Shown here: one piece after another, positions 43,485 to 51,913 of the stretch
Layout: each line of letters starts with the position of its first letter
Position numbering within the stretch: the first letter of the stretch is position 1
Assembly (NCBI RefSeq): GCF_030252425.1
Contig: NZ_CP126994.1
Span: 372,001-436,000 of the forward strand
From: Acidisoma sp. PAMC 29798
GTDB lineage: Bacteria > Pseudomonadota > Alphaproteobacteria > Acetobacterales > Acetobacteraceae
Length of the DNA: 64,000 bases
Direction of reading: 5' to 3'
Made by a program: the position numbers and the translations under genes
The notes under the pieces: generated by a model
The model's database searches: none
Told to the model about the DNA's origin: nothing
Seen by the model: the letters and a program-made list of their open reading frames with translations, nothing else

Positions 43485-44371
43485 CAGATAGGTTGTCCGA
43501 TCTCATGGTTGGCGAGCAGCTCGAGCGCGCGTACCAGGGACGAGTGGTCGTCGCGGCCGCCGCCATGAGCCTCGCACGCGCTAAAAAGTGATCGGGCCAG
43601 AGCGGTCGCGGGGAGCGAGACGCCGAGTGATCGCGCATTCTCAAGGGCGATATTGAGATCCTTCTGGTGTAATTCAACGCGAAAGCCGGGCGTGAAATTG
43701 CGCTTGATCATGCGTTCGCCATGAACCTCGAGTACGCGGGAGTTGGCGAAGCCGCCGAGCAGGGCCTCACGCACGCGCGCCGGGTCAGCGCCTGCGCGTG
43801 AGGCGAACACCAAGGCCTCAGACACCGCCTGGATTGTAAGCGCGACGATGATCTGGTTGGCGACTTTCGTCGTTTGGCCCGCGCCGTGCTCGCCGACCCG
43901 GTTGATGTTCCGTCCCATCAATCCGAGGATAGGCTTCACACGCTCGAACAGGTCTTCCGGACCGCCGACCATGATGGTCAGCGAGGCCGCTTTTGCACCG
44001 ACTTCGCCGCCCGATACCGGCGCGTCGAGGCACCCGATGCCACGCTCACCGAGGCGTGCCGCGAATTGCTTGCTCGCCAGTGGAGAGATGGAACTCATAT
44101 CGATGACGACGGAGCCAGGCCTTGCCGCTTCAGAGACACCCGCTGCGCCGAACAGAACAGTTTCGACGTCGCTGGTATCGGGCACCATCGTGATGATGAT
44201 GTCAGCGTCCTTGGCCGCTTCGGCCGCGCTCGCGCATGTGATCACGTCCCCGTCGATCATGCCCGCCGGGACGCCTGAGCGGCTTGCGAGAGCAACCCGA
44301 TGGCCTGCCTTGATCAGGTGTTCCGCCATCGGGCGTCCCATGACGCCCAAGCCGATAAATCCGATGTTCAA
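43484..44371 (-). CDS. Beta-hydroxyacid dehydrogenase (tartronate semialdehyde reductase-like)
   Basis: 295 residues. The NAD(P) motif is GFIGLGVMGRPMAEHLIKAG, the substrate motif DAPVSGGEVGAKAASLTIMV, the catalytic lysine lies in GAGQTTKVANQIIV and the cofactor-side motif in KDLNIALENARSLG. This is the GarR/GlxR/HIBADH family; tartronate semialdehyde reductase is the best guess because a Hyi-type isomerase is in the same cluster. The start overlaps the IclR regulator's stop (ATGA), so it is the first enzyme gene of the operon and tightly linked to its regulator. Confidence 0.92.
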   Translation of the reverse strand: MNIGFIGLGVMGRPMAEHLIKAGHRVALASRSGVPAGMIDGDVITCASAAEAAKDADIIITMVPDTSDVETVLFGAAGVSEAARPGSVVIDMSSISPLASKQFAARLGERGIGCLDAPVSGGEVGAKAASLTIMVGGPEDLFERVKPILGLMGRNINRVGEHGAGQTTKVANQIIVALTIQAVSEALVFASRAGADPARVREALLGGFANSRVLEVHGERMIKRNFTPGFRVELHQKDLNIALENARSLGVSLPATALARSLFSACEAHGGGRDDHSSLVRALELLANHEIGQPI

Positions 44372-45201
44372 CGAACCTTCCTCCTGCTTTTGGCCACGCG
44401 CAATTTCGGCGGCGCAGTTGCTTGTGCGGCTGTGCTGTAGACAGATTCCGAAATGGCGCTCGCCGCGACAATCACTTGCGCTGCAAGGATCTCGAAGCGT
44501 CGATCTTCGACTTGCTCTAGCGTGCCAACCGCGCTGATTGCGGCGACAACGACGCCGTCGCGATCACGGATCGGTGCTGCAATGCAGCGGCAGTTCGGTG
44601 CCTGTTCCTCATCATCGAGCGCCCAGCCGCGCTTCCGAACATCGGTGAGTTGAGCACGAAAGTCCGTCGCGTTCATCGCCGTCTTCGGCATCCGCTTTTC
44701 GAACGTGAGGTTCGCGATCACGATATCGAGTCGCTCAGGCGCCAGCCACGCGATCAGGCTTTTGCCGAGAGCGCTGCAATTGACAGGGAATCGTTGGCCG
44801 ACATGAGATTTGACGACGATGTCGCGTGCACCCTCGACACGTGCAAGATAGACCGCCTCGCTCTGCTCCAACACACCCAGATGACATGTGAGTTGGACCC
44901 GTTGAGCAAAATCGTGAAGGAGCGGCAGCGCTTCCCGCTGCAGATCATTGTTCTCGTTTGCAATACCGGCAAGCTCGAACAGCTTGAGTCCTAAACTGTA
45001 GCCGCCCAACGACCTCCGCTTAATCAGGCCAAGTTCGCACATCGTGGAGATGAGGTGATGGGTTGAGCTTTTTGGCATGCCGAGCCGTTCCTGAATGCCA
45101 GTAAAACCAAGGCCAGGTTCGCGCGCGATCGCTTCCATAATCGCTACTCCCTTTCCGAGAGCAGGAACTTTTAGAGCGGAGGTTTGTCCGTCGTTGTTCA
45201 T
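44368..45201 (-). CDS. IclR-family regulator of the sugar-acid cluster
   Basis: 277 residues from the ATG at 45201. The winged helix is GKGVAIMEAIAREPGLGFTG followed by LGMPKSSTHHLISTM; the effector domain contains GARDIVVKSHVGQRFPVNCS and ALGKSLIAWL. The C-terminal 25 residues are basic (KLRVAKSRRKVR), longer than usual. A GGAACT/AGTTCC dyad sits six bases upstream of the start. The open frame reaches back to 45276 without a better start. Two genes overlap it downstream, so it probably controls, and is co-transcribed with, the dehydrogenases. Confidence 0.9.
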   Translation of the reverse strand: MNNDGQTSALKVPALGKGVAIMEAIAREPGLGFTGIQERLGMPKSSTHHLISTMCELGLIKRRSLGGYSLGLKLFELAGIANENNDLQREALPLLHDFAQRVQLTCHLGVLEQSEAVYLARVEGARDIVVKSHVGQRFPVNCSALGKSLIAWLAPERLDIVIANLTFEKRMPKTAMNATDFRAQLTDVRKRGWALDDEEQAPNCRCIAAPIRDRDGVVVAAISAVGTLEQVEDRRFEILAAQVIVAASAISESVYSTAAQATAPPKLRVAKSRRKVR

Positions 45202-45320
45202 TACTTGGAACTCTAGTTCCCTTATTTGAGCTACGCTGCTCGTATCTAATGCGACTGTCAATCCTCTTGCGTTCACACGAAAAGTATCGCTGTCGTCAAG
45301 TGACTTCCGGTGCAGCGCAA
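45190..45320. repeat. Imperfect direct repeat, copy 1 (iclR 5' region)
   Basis: About 131 bases covering the first codons, operator and upstream leader of the IclR gene. They align almost without gaps to 45486-45615. Both copies begin GTCGTTGTTCATTACTTGG and end CAGCGCAA. Confidence 0.8.
45207..45220. promoter_or_regulatory. IclR-type operator candidate
   Basis: GGAACT-CT-AGTTCC forms a perfect 6-base inverted repeat just before the regulator start. The same spacing of GGAAC/GTTCC arms is preserved at 45503-45516 in a diverged second copy of this region, suggesting selection on the dyad. Confidence 0.6.
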
Positions 45321-45440
45321 CACACGCGTCGCGGTCAGACCCGTTGAAGATAAGATGAGGAACTTAGCGCTTGGCCCGCCACACTGCTGCTAACTGGCAG
45401 TGAGGCCATGGCCAGAATCGCTTGCGTCGCTCCAGGACCG

Positions 45441-45497
45441 TTACACGTTCCCGAGAGAAGAGAGCGTCAAACGTGAGGTGTTCTTGTCGTTGTTCAT
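45441..45497 (-). pseudogene. Truncated iclR-like 5' end
   Basis: Eighteen codons from an ATG at 45497 (MNNDKNTSRLTLSSLGNV, then TAA). They align with the start of the intact IclR protein encoded at 45201 (MNNDGQTSALKVPALGKGV), sharing MNND, TS, L and LG in register. Only the first part of the gene remains, so this is the relic of a second iclR-family gene or of a partial tandem duplication. Confidence 0.6.
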
Positions 45498-45615
45498 TAC
45501 TTGGAACTTTGGTTCCGTAGTTCATCGAGGCTGCGCGTGTCCTAACCGAGTGTCAAGACTTGTAAGCGTTCACTGAAAGCCTTGCTGTCGTCATCTGGCT
45601 TCTTGTGCAGCGCAA
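45486..45615. repeat. Imperfect direct repeat, copy 2 (relic iclR 5' region)
   Basis: Diverged copy of 45190-45320, about 130 bases, with the dyad GGAAC-N4-GTTCC kept at 45503-45516 and an in-frame start codon for a short truncated peptide. Confidence 0.8.
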
Positions 45616-45620
45616 AATCT

Positions 45621-45845
45621 CGGGGCGGCGTTCCTTCTGGCAGGCCGCGGAGATTAAAGCGCGGAGGTAGCGTTGATCTGACTCTCTAGCCCTGCGAGAT
45701 TGGAGGGTGGGATGCGGTGGCTCGAAGCGCGCGGAGTTCCAGGTACGCACGATCTCGGGCTTGCACGATCGACGATCGTATCGTTCGTAGGCAAGCCTGG
45801 CCTGGCGCCCGCTTGGCCATGTGCAACAGACCCTGCTGATCGACG
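45621..45845. other. Intergenic stretch with a 15-base palindrome
   Basis: No gene is supported. ACGATCG-A-CGATCGT at 45765-45779 is a perfect palindrome with 7-base arms. It sits about 65 bases past the end of the HbpS/GlcG gene and could be an operator or part of a transcript-end structure. Confidence 0.4.
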
Positions 45846-46286
45846 TTAGCCGGTCAAAGCCGCGAGTCCGGCGCGCGCCACTTGACTGTCTTGAGCCGAG
45901 CGCACCCCGGAAACGCCAATTCCACCCACGATCACACCTTCGACCACAATGGGGATGCCGCCTTCCAGCGGCAGACCATTGGGCATCGCGAGGGTCCGCA
46001 GATGCGCCGTTCCTTCATCGAGAAGCTGTTGGAAAACGCTGGTGGGTCGGCGAAAGCGGACGGCGGTCTCCGCCTTCTGCTGGGCTATCATGATGCTGCC
46101 GAGCTGGGCTTGGTTCATACGGTGCAGCATGACGAGATTGCAGCCGGAATCAACGATGGCAATTACCAGGGGCCAACCCTCCCGGTCTGCCTCCGTCTCC
46201 GCCGCCGCCATGATCGTCTTGGCGGATTCCAAGGAAATTGGCGCTCCGTAATGCATCATCGTCGATGACGATACCGTTTTAGTCAT
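45846..46286 (-). CDS. HbpS/GlcG-family small protein (second copy)
   Basis: 146 residues. The pattern is PLVIAIVDSGCNLVMLHRMN, SIMIAQQKAETAVRFRRPT, GLPLEGGIPIVVEGVIVGGI and GVSG near the end, as in HbpS/GlcG proteins. It is the last gene of the second leftward sugar-transport cluster, 42 bases after the SorC regulator. It differs considerably from the copy at 37039-37443 and is not a recent duplicate. No signal peptide. Role unknown; members occur repeatedly next to glycolate, propanediol and sugar-acid genes. Confidence 0.85.
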   Translation of the reverse strand: MTKTVSSSTMMHYGAPISLESAKTIMAAAETEADREGWPLVIAIVDSGCNLVMLHRMNQAQLGSIMIAQQKAETAVRFRRPTSVFQQLLDEGTAHLRTLAMPNGLPLEGGIPIVVEGVIVGGIGVSGVRSAQDSQVARAGLAALTG

Positions 46287-46328
46287 GGCGGAAATTCCAC
46301 TTGTTGCCGTACGGACCCAATCGCACGT

Positions 46329-47288
46329 TCATCTTCTCTCGGATGTCGAATCATCGAGATCGATGACGGCACGCGCATTCGACAGGCTGGTCGCCAGCGT
46401 ATTGATGACGCCGGTACGGAGGGCCGCCAGGATGATGCCGCTCTTGGTGTTTTCGCTGGCGATGACGATGACATCCTGGATGGGATGCAGCTCCGCAATG
46501 GTCAGCCCGATCACGCGGCCTTGAACGATCGTGCTCGACGGCCGGCCCTGGATGTCGATGAAGTCATTGCCCATCATATCGCCGATGGTGCCTGTGGCCC
46601 GCGCCTTGGCGACTTCGTGCGGTGTCAACCAGCCCATGCGAATCATGTTGCTGTCCTCGGTGAGATCACCGACGCCGATCAGCGCGAAGCTTGCCTGTCG
46701 TGCGCGATCCAGCGTCTGCTTGACGGTCTCGTTCAACAGGAGCGCGGCGCGCTGCGCCTTGTCGGCGACGATCGCCGGCGCATAAAGCGTCTCGCTCCGG
46801 CCGCCGAAGCGCGCCGCGAGACGTCGGGCAATGTGATCTGGGTTGACGATCTCGCCACCATGGATCGAACCGCCGATCGCCGACGCGAACAGGACATTGC
46901 GCGGCGTCGGTGTACCAAAGGCGCTGCTGATGGCACTGACATTGCGACCCATCCCGACAGCGACGACGGAATTGTCGAGCAGCGTCTTATCGAGATAATT
47001 GGCGACGAGGGACGCCACATCCGCCCGCTGCATATCGGGATCAGGACGATCGACCGCGCAAAATAGACGGGCGATGCCAAAGCGGCGACAAAATTCTCCT
47101 TCGAGGTCGCGCGCGACATTCGGGCTCGCGCGAACGTTGATTTCGACGACACCGATGTCATGAGCCTGTTTTATGAGGCGCGAAATCGTCGAGCGAGACG
47201 TGTTGTATCGCTTTGACAATTCCTCCTGCGTCATGTGCTGCAGATAATAGAGCGCCGCAATTTCGGTGACGAGATCGGCCTCGCTCAT
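46329..47288 (-). CDS. SorC/DeoR-type sugar-binding transcriptional regulator
   Basis: 319 residues from the ATG at 47288, which overlaps the ribokinase stop by four bases. An N-terminal helix-turn-helix (YYLQHMTQEELSKRYNTSRS, then TISRLIKQA) is followed by a SorC effector domain with VVAVGMGRNVSAISSAFGTP, GGSIHGGEIVNPDHIARRLA and ASFALIGVGDLTEDSNMIRM. SorC regulators bind phosphorylated sugars. With a ribokinase in the same operon, the effector is probably the phosphorylated product. It likely controls the transporter operon and its own expression. Confidence 0.9.
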   Translation of the reverse strand: MSEADLVTEIAALYYLQHMTQEELSKRYNTSRSTISRLIKQAHDIGVVEINVRASPNVARDLEGEFCRRFGIARLFCAVDRPDPDMQRADVASLVANYLDKTLLDNSVVAVGMGRNVSAISSAFGTPTPRNVLFASAIGGSIHGGEIVNPDHIARRLAARFGGRSETLYAPAIVADKAQRAALLLNETVKQTLDRARQASFALIGVGDLTEDSNMIRMGWLTPHEVAKARATGTIGDMMGNDFIDIQGRPSSTIVQGRVIGLTIAELHPIQDVIVIASENTKSGIILAALRTGVINTLATSLSNARAVIDLDDSTSERR

Positions 47289-48208
47289 GCTGTCATCCGG
47301 CTCGCCGAAGGCGAAAACGCATCGATTTCGGCCTTTGTCGGGATGCTCGGCTGGGCACCTGCGCGGGTGCAAGAAATCGAACCCGAGATCACGCCGCGCG
47401 TGACTGCCGTCACGAAATCCATGCCCTGGTCGAGAGCCGCGGCGAAGGCGCCGGTAAAGCTATCCCCAGCCGCTGTGGTGTCGCGCGGTATGACCGCCGG
47501 CGCGGGAATGGCGGCGAAGGTCCCGTCCTGCCAGCTGAGGGCGCCAAGCGGCCCCAAGGTCACGATCGTCGCGCAGCCGAACCGGGCGCTGAGTTGGCAT
47601 GACGCGATCTTGGGATCCCCGCCGTCGATGCCGACAGCCTCCGCCACAGCGTGCAGCTCATGTTCGTTGACAATCAAAACATCAACGTCACGCAGCACCT
47701 CGGCGGGAACGGGTCCCGCGGGGGCGACGTTGAAGACGACGCGGGCGCCGCGCGCCTTGGCCAGGGCCACGGCGGCGTAGGTATCGCGGTCCGGAATTTC
47801 GCGTTGCAGGATCACTGTATCGCCGGCACCGAAGGGACAGTCGCTCAGTTGGGCGAGTCGCGTTTCCAAATTGGCGCCGGCAGCGGCCACGACGGTGTTT
47901 TCGGCCTGGGCATCAACCACAATCAAGCAGACACCGGTGGGCTTGGGGATGATCGCGAGATGCGACAGATCGACCCCGCTCTCCTTCATGATCGAGACGG
48001 CGACATGTCCGAAGGCGTCGTCACCACAGGTCGCGACATGCGTGACCGCAGACCCCGCCCGCGCCGCCGCGACCGCCTGATTGGCGCCCTTGGTTCCCGG
48101 CACGACGACATAGCCGTCGCAGGCCATCGTCTCGCCCGGACGTGGGATGCGTGCCACGTTGGTGACGATATCGACGCCAACAGAGCCAAATACAACGATC
48201 ATCAACAA
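47285..48208 (-). CDS. rbsK: Ribokinase-like PfkB-family carbohydrate kinase
   Basis: 307 residues. The substrate motif PGTKGANQAVAAARAG and the ATP/anion-hole motif DTTAAGDSFTGAFAAAL, with its catalytic aspartate, are typical of ribokinases; the central region contains VIVNEHELHAVAEAVG. The position normally glycine in DTTGAGD is alanine, seen in some family members. It phosphorylates the imported pentose-like sugar at a terminal hydroxyl. Start may also be the methionine two codons later (48202). It sits between the binding-protein gene and the SorC regulator. Confidence 0.88.
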   Translation of the reverse strand: MLMIVVFGSVGVDIVTNVARIPRPGETMACDGYVVVPGTKGANQAVAAARAGSAVTHVATCGDDAFGHVAVSIMKESGVDLSHLAIIPKPTGVCLIVVDAQAENTVVAAAGANLETRLAQLSDCPFGAGDTVILQREIPDRDTYAAVALAKARGARVVFNVAPAGPVPAEVLRDVDVLIVNEHELHAVAEAVGIDGGDPKIASCQLSARFGCATIVTLGPLGALSWQDGTFAAIPAPAVIPRDTTAAGDSFTGAFAAALDQGMDFVTAVTRGVISGSISCTRAGAQPSIPTKAEIDAFSPSASRMTA

Positions 48209-48287
48209 AGGTTCCGGATAGAAGTGAGGTGCGATGACCGGGGTGCGACGACAAGGGCGAGACGCCCCAGTCGCCGCACCTCGACTG

Positions 48288-49277
48288 TTACTGACGCATC
48301 TTCAGCAGTGCATCGACGTTCTGAGGCGTGACAGGGGTCCACGGCACATTATAGCTTTTGGCAGTGCCGCCAGCCCAGGGCATATTCGGATACTGCTGCC
48401 AGATTGCCGATTGCGGCTTGTAGCTATCACCCACAACCTGACGTATCGCGACGTCCAGCGACCCTTGCGCCTGTGCATTGGCATCCTGGAGGATCGAGGT
48501 CATCTCGCCCGCCTTCACAGCCAGCAAAGCATCCGTGATGCCGTCGATTCCGCCGATGGCGAAGTCGCTGACCTTCAAGTTAGCGCCCTTGATGGCCTCG
48601 ATCGCGCCGAGGGCCATCTCATCATTCTGACCGATCACGCCGTCGATCTTGCCGGGGTGACGGGTCAACCAGTCTTCCATCAGCGCCTGCGCTTCGGCAC
48701 GCGACCAGTTCGCGGTCTTCATCTCCAATACCTTGACCGTCGGGCATTCCGCGAGGGCCTTCTGGTTGCCTTGGCTGCGCTGGATCTGGGCGGAAATACC
48801 GATCGGACCCTCGATGATCACCACGTTGCCTTTGCAACCGATCTTGTCGAGCACGGCCTTTGCCTCAAGATAGCCAGAGCGGACGTCATCGGACCCGACA
48901 TAGGAGGTCAGCAGATCGGTATTGGCGCGGGTATTGGTGCCGATCACCGGGATATTGGCGGTATGCGCAGATTCTACAGCGGTCGCGCCGGCATCGGCGT
49001 CGATCGGTGCGAAGATGATGGCGTCATAGTGCTGGCTAATCATGGTCTCGAACTGGCCCTGCTGAACGAGCGGGTCGTACCGCCCGTCGAACACCGTGAC
49101 GACGGCAGTGCCGCTTTTGACCTCAGGGCTGTTCTTGGCGGCTGCCGCCCAAAGCTGCATGAACTCGGCCTTCAACCCATAGAGGGCGACGCCGATCTTG
49201 ACGGGCTTCGCTTCCGCGACCCCGGACACGGTCATAAAAGCCAGAGTACTCGCGAGGAAGGCCATTTTAAGTTTCAT
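48288..49277 (-). CDS. Ribose-type sugar-binding protein of the second transporter
   Basis: 329 residues with a signal peptide (KLKMAFLASTLAFMTVSGVA, cleavage after AEA). The mature protein has GVALYGLKAEFMQLWAAAAK, YDAIIFAPIDADAGATAVES, GKIDGVIGQNDEMALGAIEA and GGIDGITDALLAVKAGEMTS, a family-1 receptor for ribose-like sugars. Transcribed after the permease (94-base gap) and before ribokinase. Periplasmic. The sugar is not identified; rhizobial homologues of this pattern bind ribose, erythritol, xylitol or related polyols. Confidence 0.92.
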   Translation of the reverse strand: MKLKMAFLASTLAFMTVSGVAEAKPVKIGVALYGLKAEFMQLWAAAAKNSPEVKSGTAVVTVFDGRYDPLVQQGQFETMISQHYDAIIFAPIDADAGATAVESAHTANIPVIGTNTRANTDLLTSYVGSDDVRSGYLEAKAVLDKIGCKGNVVIIEGPIGISAQIQRSQGNQKALAECPTVKVLEMKTANWSRAEAQALMEDWLTRHPGKIDGVIGQNDEMALGAIEAIKGANLKVSDFAIGGIDGITDALLAVKAGEMTSILQDANAQAQGSLDVAIRQVVGDSYKPQSAIWQQYPNMPWAGGTAKSYNVPWTPVTPQNVDALLKMRQ

Positions 49278-49371
49278 TGTTAATCCCCCTTTGTATAATC
49301 AAAGCCGCTTGTATTTTGCGGCACCAAGATGAGTCGACATGCTGTACGATCATCGTTGACCTGGTTGCGGG

Positions 49372-50397
49372 CTAATGAGAGTCTGCGCGACGCGTGGAAT
49401 CCAGCATCACAGCGCCAACGATCATCAAGCCCTTGAAGATCTGCTGGTAGTTCGAGTCGACCCCGAGCAGATCCAATCCGTTGTTCATGACTCCAATAAT
49501 CAGGGCGCCGAACAGCGTGCCCGTCACGCCGCCGATGCCGCCCGATAGGCTCGTCCCGCCAATGACGACGGCGGCAATCGCGTCCAGTTCGTAGGAAATG
49601 CCTGCCTGCGGCAGGCCCGATCCCGTGCGCGCCGCGAGGATGATGCCAGCAAGCCCAGCAAGGCCGCCGGAGATGACGTAGACCAGCAGGCGCACCCGGC
49701 CGACGCTGATGCCTGATGTCGTCGCGGCACGTGGGTTGCCACCCGTCGCATAGACATGTCGCCCGAAACGGGTTCGGCCAAGCACCCACCACGACACTGC
49801 GAAAACACCGAGCAGCACGAAAATCGGGATCGGAATGCGAAAGAACTCGCCGGTGCCAATCCAACGGAAGCGGGGTGTGAGATCCGGGACCGGCAGGCCA
49901 CCGGAATAGAGCAAGGTCAGCCCGCGCGCGATCGACAGCATGCCCAGGGTCACCACGAAGGGGGGCACCCGAAAGCGCGACACGACGGTGCCGGACAGAC
50001 CACCAGCGACCATGCCGGTGAGAATGCCGATCACAGTCGCAAAGACCGCCCAGTAAGGGGCACCGGGCATGCCCGCGATGCTCGATGTCGTGGCAAAACT
50101 CGCAGCGACGATGCCAGCCAGTGCCGCGACCGACCCGACCGAAAGATCGATCCCGCGCGTCAGGATCACGAAGGTCATGCCGATCGCGAGAATGCCATTG
50201 ATCGAGGTCTGGCGCAGGATGTTGAGGATATTCTGCAGTTCGAGAAAATAGTCGGAGACGATGCTTAGAACGACACAAAGCACGATGAAGGCCGTGATGA
50301 TGCCGTAGCTCTTCAAAAGCTCGAGGGCGACGTGGAGATAGTGATAGCGACGTTGCGTGGTCATAGATACGTTCGTCGATTGCGGCGCAGTTGCCAT
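49372..50397 (-). CDS. Ribose-type ABC permease of the second transporter
   Basis: 341 residues with eight to ten membrane segments. GMTFVILTRGIDLSVGSVAA, RVPPFVVTLGMLSIARGLTL, GRHVYATGGNPRAATTSGIS and VVIGGTSLSGGIGGVTGTLF are hallmark RbsC-type elements. An extended cytoplasmic N-terminus of about 30 residues (MATAPQSTNVSMTTQRRYH) includes a second methionine that could be the real start. It follows the ATPase gene by 31 bases. Forms the membrane part of the importer. Confidence 0.93.
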   Translation of the reverse strand: MATAPQSTNVSMTTQRRYHYLHVALELLKSYGIITAFIVLCVVLSIVSDYFLELQNILNILRQTSINGILAIGMTFVILTRGIDLSVGSVAALAGIVAASFATTSSIAGMPGAPYWAVFATVIGILTGMVAGGLSGTVVSRFRVPPFVVTLGMLSIARGLTLLYSGGLPVPDLTPRFRWIGTGEFFRIPIPIFVLLGVFAVSWWVLGRTRFGRHVYATGGNPRAATTSGISVGRVRLLVYVISGGLAGLAGIILAARTGSGLPQAGISYELDAIAAVVIGGTSLSGGIGGVTGTLFGALIIGVMNNGLDLLGVDSNYQQIFKGLMIVGAVMLDSTRRADSH

Positions 50398-50428
50398 TCG
50401 TCAGATTCCGGTCTGTCGTCGTGGGAGA

Positions 50429-51913
50429 TCAGGCGGCGAGGTTCAGCAGAGCTTGTTGATTGGCCTCGGCCCGTGGGAGTTCGCCGGATACTGCGCCATC
50501 ACGTATGACGACGATGCGATCCGCCATGCCCAGGATTTCGTCGATTTCGCCGGAAACCATGATGATCGATCCACCGGCGGCCGCAAATTCGGACATGATG
50601 CCATAAATCTCTCGTTTGGCGCCGACATCGACGCCGCGTGTCGGTTCATCGAAGAGCAGGATGCCGGGTTCGGTGAGATAGCAACGCCCGATCACCACCT
50701 TCTGCTGATTGCCGCCGGACAGGCTACCGACGGAAAGCCTATCGGTCGCGGCCTTGATGCGGAATTGCGCGATCATCCTGGCGGACCATGCCGCCTCCTT
50801 CTTGCGGTCCATCACACCCTGCGGCGAGAGCTCCGGCAGCACTGCGAGGGAGAGGTTGCCGCGCACGGTGTCGCTCATGATGAGGCCGCTCTGCTTGCGA
50901 TCCTCCGTCACCAAGGCGAGGCCGGCATCCATGGCGTCACGCGGCGTACGCATCGCGCGGGTTGCGCCATCGACGATGATCTCTCCGGTCCAGTCGGTAT
51001 CGATACCGAAGAGGCAATCCAGAATCTCAGTCCGACCGGCGCCCATCAGGCCATAGAGACCAACGATTTCGCCTTCATGCACATCGAAGGATATGTCGTG
51101 CAGCTTGCCCGGCCTGTTCAGGCCCTTCACCGCTAGGCGTGTCTTGGGGCCGGGTTGGTTTTCCTTAATGAATTCATCTTTCAACTCGCGCCCGACGATC
51201 ATGTTGATCAGTTCAGATCGATTAATCTCCGTGATCCCGCCCGAAGCGACAAATTTCCCATCCCGAAAGACCGTATAAGTGTCGACGATGCCGAAAATCT
51301 CGGAGAGGCGGTGCGAGACATAGATGATGCCCTTGCCTTGCGCCTTCAGCCTGCGGATCGCCTCGATCAGGCTGTCCACTTCCTTCTCGCCAAGAGCCGA
51401 GGTTGGTTCATCCATGATGATGATCCGAGCCTCATGGCTGAGCGCCTTTGCAATCTCAACCAGCTGAATCTGACCAACCGAAAGGTCTCGCATCAAGGAC
51501 TTTGGCGCGATATCGAAGCCAAGTTGCGCTAGCAACTTGGCGGCATCGCGGTTCATCCCCGCGAAGTCGATTCCGCCGAGGCGCTTGGTATATTCGCGTC
51601 CCAGGAAAATGTTCTCTGCGACCGTCATATCGAGGACGGGGCTGAGTTCCTGTTCAATGATGGCGATTCCTGCGGCCAATGCTTCTGCCGGTCGGGAAAA
51701 GGAGACCGAGCGTCCATCAAGCTTTATTTCTCCAGCATCACGTGGGATTATGCCCATAATAATGGACAGAAATGTCGATTTCCCAGCGCCATTTCCACCG
51801 CAGAGGGCATGAACCGAACCTGCTGTAAGACAAAACTCTCCATTTTCTAGTGCTGAAACACCACCGAAAGCCTTTCTAAGGCCGGAGACTTCTAAAATAC
51901 AATTAGTTTCCAA
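50429..51913 (-). CDS. Ribose-type ABC ATPase of the second transporter
   Basis: 494 residues from a TTG at 51913 with GGGAGGG about eight bases upstream. First domain: Walker A GGNGAGKST, signature LSVGQIQLVEIAKAL, Walker B IIIMDEPTSALGEKE. Second domain: degenerate Walker A (GLMGAGRTEILD), signature LSGGNQQKVVIGR, intact Walker B LLFDEPTRGVDVGAK. Compared with the ATPase at 39627-41114 it keeps the usual catalytic residues. First gene of a leftward operon: ATPase, permease, binding protein, ribokinase, SorC regulator, HbpS/GlcG protein. Confidence 0.94.
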   Translation of the reverse strand: METNCILEVSGLRKAFGGVSALENGEFCLTAGSVHALCGGNGAGKSTFLSIIMGIIPRDAGEIKLDGRSVSFSRPAEALAAGIAIIEQELSPVLDMTVAENIFLGREYTKRLGGIDFAGMNRDAAKLLAQLGFDIAPKSLMRDLSVGQIQLVEIAKALSHEARIIIMDEPTSALGEKEVDSLIEAIRRLKAQGKGIIYVSHRLSEIFGIVDTYTVFRDGKFVASGGITEINRSELINMIVGRELKDEFIKENQPGPKTRLAVKGLNRPGKLHDISFDVHEGEIVGLYGLMGAGRTEILDCLFGIDTDWTGEIIVDGATRAMRTPRDAMDAGLALVTEDRKQSGLIMSDTVRGNLSLAVLPELSPQGVMDRKKEAAWSARMIAQFRIKAATDRLSVGSLSGGNQQKVVIGRCYLTEPGILLFDEPTRGVDVGAKREIYGIMSEFAAAGGSIIMVSGEIDEILGMADRIVVIRDGAVSGELPRAEANQQALLNLAA

